Part shown: positions 62,419-64,000 of the stretch, piece after piece
Layout of the letters: every line of letters begins with the position of its first letter
Numbering within the stretch: the first letter of the stretch is position 1
NCBI GenBank assembly: GCA_049889815.1
Contig: JBMHCR010000007.1
Location: 124,001-188,000 of the forward strand
Reading direction: 5' to 3'
Length of the DNA: 64,000 nt
Origin: JBPOFY01 sp049889815
Lineage (GTDB): Bacteria > Verrucomicrobiota > Verrucomicrobiia > Opitutales > Coraliomargaritaceae
Notes under the pieces: generated by a model
The model's database searches: none
What the model was told of the DNA's origin: nothing
Seen by the model: only the letters and a program-made list of their open reading frames with translations
Translations under genes and position numbers: made by a program

Positions 62419-63213
62419 CTAAATCAATTCCTCCACGGCTTCTGTAGACAAGCCCATATATTCGCGACAGAAGGTCAGCATGTCTTCCTGTAGCGGTGCA
62501 CCGAAAGTAGTTGGGTGATCTGGAAACTGAAAAATATAGCGATAGCAGTGCAGCGCTTGGCGTTTAATGGGCAGCATGGATCCGAGACGATCCGTCCAGC
62601 CGTTTTCAATGAACTCGATGTAGAGCGTTTCGTCCGGGCCATAGATTTTGTCTCCAACCACACGATGCTCCAAGTGCTCGGCATGCACCCGAATCTGGTG
62701 CTTGCGCCCAGTCTCGGGAACGACACGGCAAAGCGTGTAACCATTCTTGCTGATAAGCGGATAAAAATCCGTCACCGCGGATTGCGAAGTACGGTCGTAG
62801 CTCACTTCTGACTTTACGATGACGGGTCCGCCACGCCGGCGTGCAATCGGCTCGTCGACATGGATGGGCTCGTTGAACTCACCCGCAAGCAAAGCGATGT
62901 ATTCCTTTTTCACGATGCGTTGCTGGATCGCCATTTGATACTTCCGCGCCATTGCTGGCCGTTTCGCAAAGAGGATGAGACCACTGGTCTCACGATCGAG
63001 ACGTGCGACCAGATGTATCTTTTCTACTCCTAGATACTGCGAAACCACACCGACAAGACTCGACATCGGACCATTCTTCGATGGGTGACAGACCAACCAG
63101 CCAGGCTTATTCACGATCAGTAGGTCGTCATCCTCCTGCACGATCCACGAAGGAAAGACCTTAGAGTCGACCAAGGGAGCTTCCTCGCCATAGGGATCCA
63201 TCACTGCATTCAT
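62419..63213 (-). CDS. RluA-family pseudouridine synthase
   Basis: 264 aa. Isomerises uridine to pseudouridine in rRNA or tRNA. The catalytic motif is ARLDRETSG with Asp73, within the RluA pattern HLVARLDRETSGLILFAKRP; further conserved parts are LLIVNKPGWLVCHPS and TLCRVVPETGRKHQIRVHAE. No S4 RNA-binding domain precedes it. Its ATG overlaps the SDR stop codon (ATGA), and the thiF-like gene follows three bases later, giving a three-gene transcript. Target base unknown. Confidence 0.92.
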   Translation of the reverse strand: MNAVMDPYGEEAPLVDSKVFPSWIVQEDDDLLIVNKPGWLVCHPSKNGPMSSLVGVVSQYLGVEKIHLVARLDRETSGLILFAKRPAMARKYQMAIQQRIVKKEYIALLAGEFNEPIHVDEPIARRRGGPVIVKSEVSYDRTSQSAVTDFYPLISKNGYTLCRVVPETGRKHQIRVHAEHLEHRVVGDKIYGPDETLYIEFIENGWTDRLGSMLPIKRQALHCYRYIFQFPDHPTTFGAPLQEDMLTFCREYMGLSTEAVEELI

Positions 63214-64000
63214 TTGTGTTGCTCCAAGCGTAGCTTGCGCAAGATCAGCGCGCCAATCCTCGTAACCACGCAGATGGGCATTTTACTGCCGAAAAAGGCG
63301 ATACATTTGTTCTTCCAACCAGTGACTATCAGCGGCTTACCCTTGGCAAGTGCCTTAAGCGTATACTCAGCAACCTGATCGCTGGTCATATCCAGGCTAG
63401 CGTTTGCACCACCGCTATTCATGGGCGGCTTGGAAAAGCCCGCAGCTTTGAAGAAATTTGAGCGTGTCGGCCCTGGGCATACAGCGAGCGTGCGAACCGG
63501 TGTGTCGCGCAAGTCTTCGCCCAGAGATAGCGTCCAATTCAGCACAAAAGACTTGGTCGCTCCGTAGCTTGCTAAAAAGGGCGTTGGCTGAAAAGCTGCA
63601 GTAGACGCGATATTGACGATGGCACCGCCCCGCTCGATCATTTGAGGCAGTAGTCGCAGGGTAAGGTCAACGACCGCCTTCACATTTAAGTCTATCATGT
63701 TCAACTGCTTGCAACGTTCCAAATCGGCAATCACACCATAATCACCGAAGCCACTGTTATTGATCAAGACGACTTCGCCGGGCTCCGCAGAACCAATGAT
63801 CGACTGCAGCTCGACTGCCGCCATTGCCAGCTCCTCAGCGTCCGATAAATCGGTGCTAATATGCACCCCATTTTCACCTAAAAAAAAATCCGGTTCTGAC
63901 CGTGAAAGGTTGCAAATCTGCCCATTGAAGCCTATCTTTTCTATTGCTTTGATAATCGAGCAGCCAATTCCTGACGATCCGCCCGTAACAATGATTACGG
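63210..64000 (-). CDS. Short-chain dehydrogenase/reductase, 5' end outside the window
   Basis: At least 263 aa; the frame runs open to the window edge. Reading back from there gives the nucleotide-binding motif VIIVTGGSSGIGCSIIKAI, then ICNLSRSEPDFFLGENGV and VHISTDLSDAEELAMAAVEL; the GTG that could serve as a start at 63866 is an internal codon. The catalytic residues are Ser in IASTAAFQP and Tyr-x-x-x-Lys in SYGATKSFV, with NNSGFGDYG. A C-terminal helix may be membrane-associated (SKMPICVVTRIGALILRKLR). Substrate unknown; its stop overlaps the RluA start. Confidence 0.9.
   Translation of the reverse strand, partial: VIIVTGGSSGIGCSIIKAIEKIGFNGQICNLSRSEPDFFLGENGVHISTDLSDAEELAMAAVELQSIIGSAEPGEVVLINNSGFGDYGVIADLERCKQLNMIDLNVKAVVDLTLRLLPQMIERGGAIVNIASTAAFQPTPFLASYGATKSFVLNWTLSLGEDLRDTPVRTLAVCPGPTRSNFFKAAGFSKPPMNSGGANASLDMTSDQVAEYTLKALAKGKPLIVTGWKNKCIAFFGSKMPICVVTRIGALILRKLRLEQHK

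Overview
The window is a dense, ordinary-looking chromosomal segment, most likely from a marine or aquatic member of Verrucomicrobiota (Opitutae / Puniceicoccales-like). This is inferred from gene content only: Tat-exported Gfo/Idh/MocA oxidoreductases next to a DUF1080 protein, an S1 sulfatase, a signal-peptide-bearing ExbB, a TPR-ExbB-ExbD-ExbD cluster, a MoxR/Bat operon and generally weak Shine-Dalgarno sites. No 16S gene, phage, transposase or CRISPR array is visible.

Layout. 1-4.7 kb: class I ribonucleotide reductase (nrdB-nrdA, minus strand) behind a pair of NrdR-type boxes; the small subunit lacks the radical tyrosine. 4.9-6.8 kb: ECF sigma factor, a membrane-anchored probable anti-sigma factor and a DUF3106-like periplasmic protein, bracketed by three copies of a 24-bp palindromic repeat. 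6.9-11.2 kb: sulfatase, tRNA-Thr and tRNA-Lys, a GH13 debranching-type enzyme. 11.2-19.5 kb: AsmA-like protein, an unusual 638-bp intergenic region holding two related hairpins, a DciA-like protein, recN, a Yip1-like membrane protein and an ABC-F ATPase. 19.6-25.5 kb: two TPR proteins with ExbB and two ExbDs, apparently one energised envelope complex. 25.5-29.7 kb: two PilT-type ATPases and murJ. 29.8-34.9 kb: pta and a separate BioD-like/DRTGG regulator, xseB-dxs, and sufT. 35.0-37.7 kb: an unknown exported protein and moaC-mobA-moaD. 37.8-39.9 kb: galT-galE. 40.0-48.2 kb: moxR, DUF58 and Bat genes, in which BatB-BatC and BatD-BatE appear to be fused. 48.4-57.8 kb: a sugar or glycoside oxidation cluster (three Gfo/Idh/MocA proteins, DUF1080, a TIM-barrel isomerase, an Nramp-fold transporter without the usual metal motif, a DoxX-like protein, a lipoprotein). 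58.2-64.0 kb: a fatty-acid desaturase, rpmI-rplT, an orphan gene between repeats, a ThiF/MoeB-rhodanese protein, an RluA-type pseudouridine synthase and an SDR cut by the window end.

How the genes work together. The clearest functional units are dNTP synthesis under NrdR, the sigma/anti-sigma envelope-stress-like unit, the energised ExbBD complex with its TPR partners, molybdopterin synthesis (moaC, mobA, moaD, with the ThiF-like protein at 61.4 kb as a possible MoaD activator), the Leloir pair galT-galE, the Bat envelope complex, and oxidative glycoside breakdown. The observations I rate highest are the tyrosine-less NrdB, the covarying hairpin pair at 14.3-14.7 kb and the Nramp-fold transporter lacking the DPGN motif.
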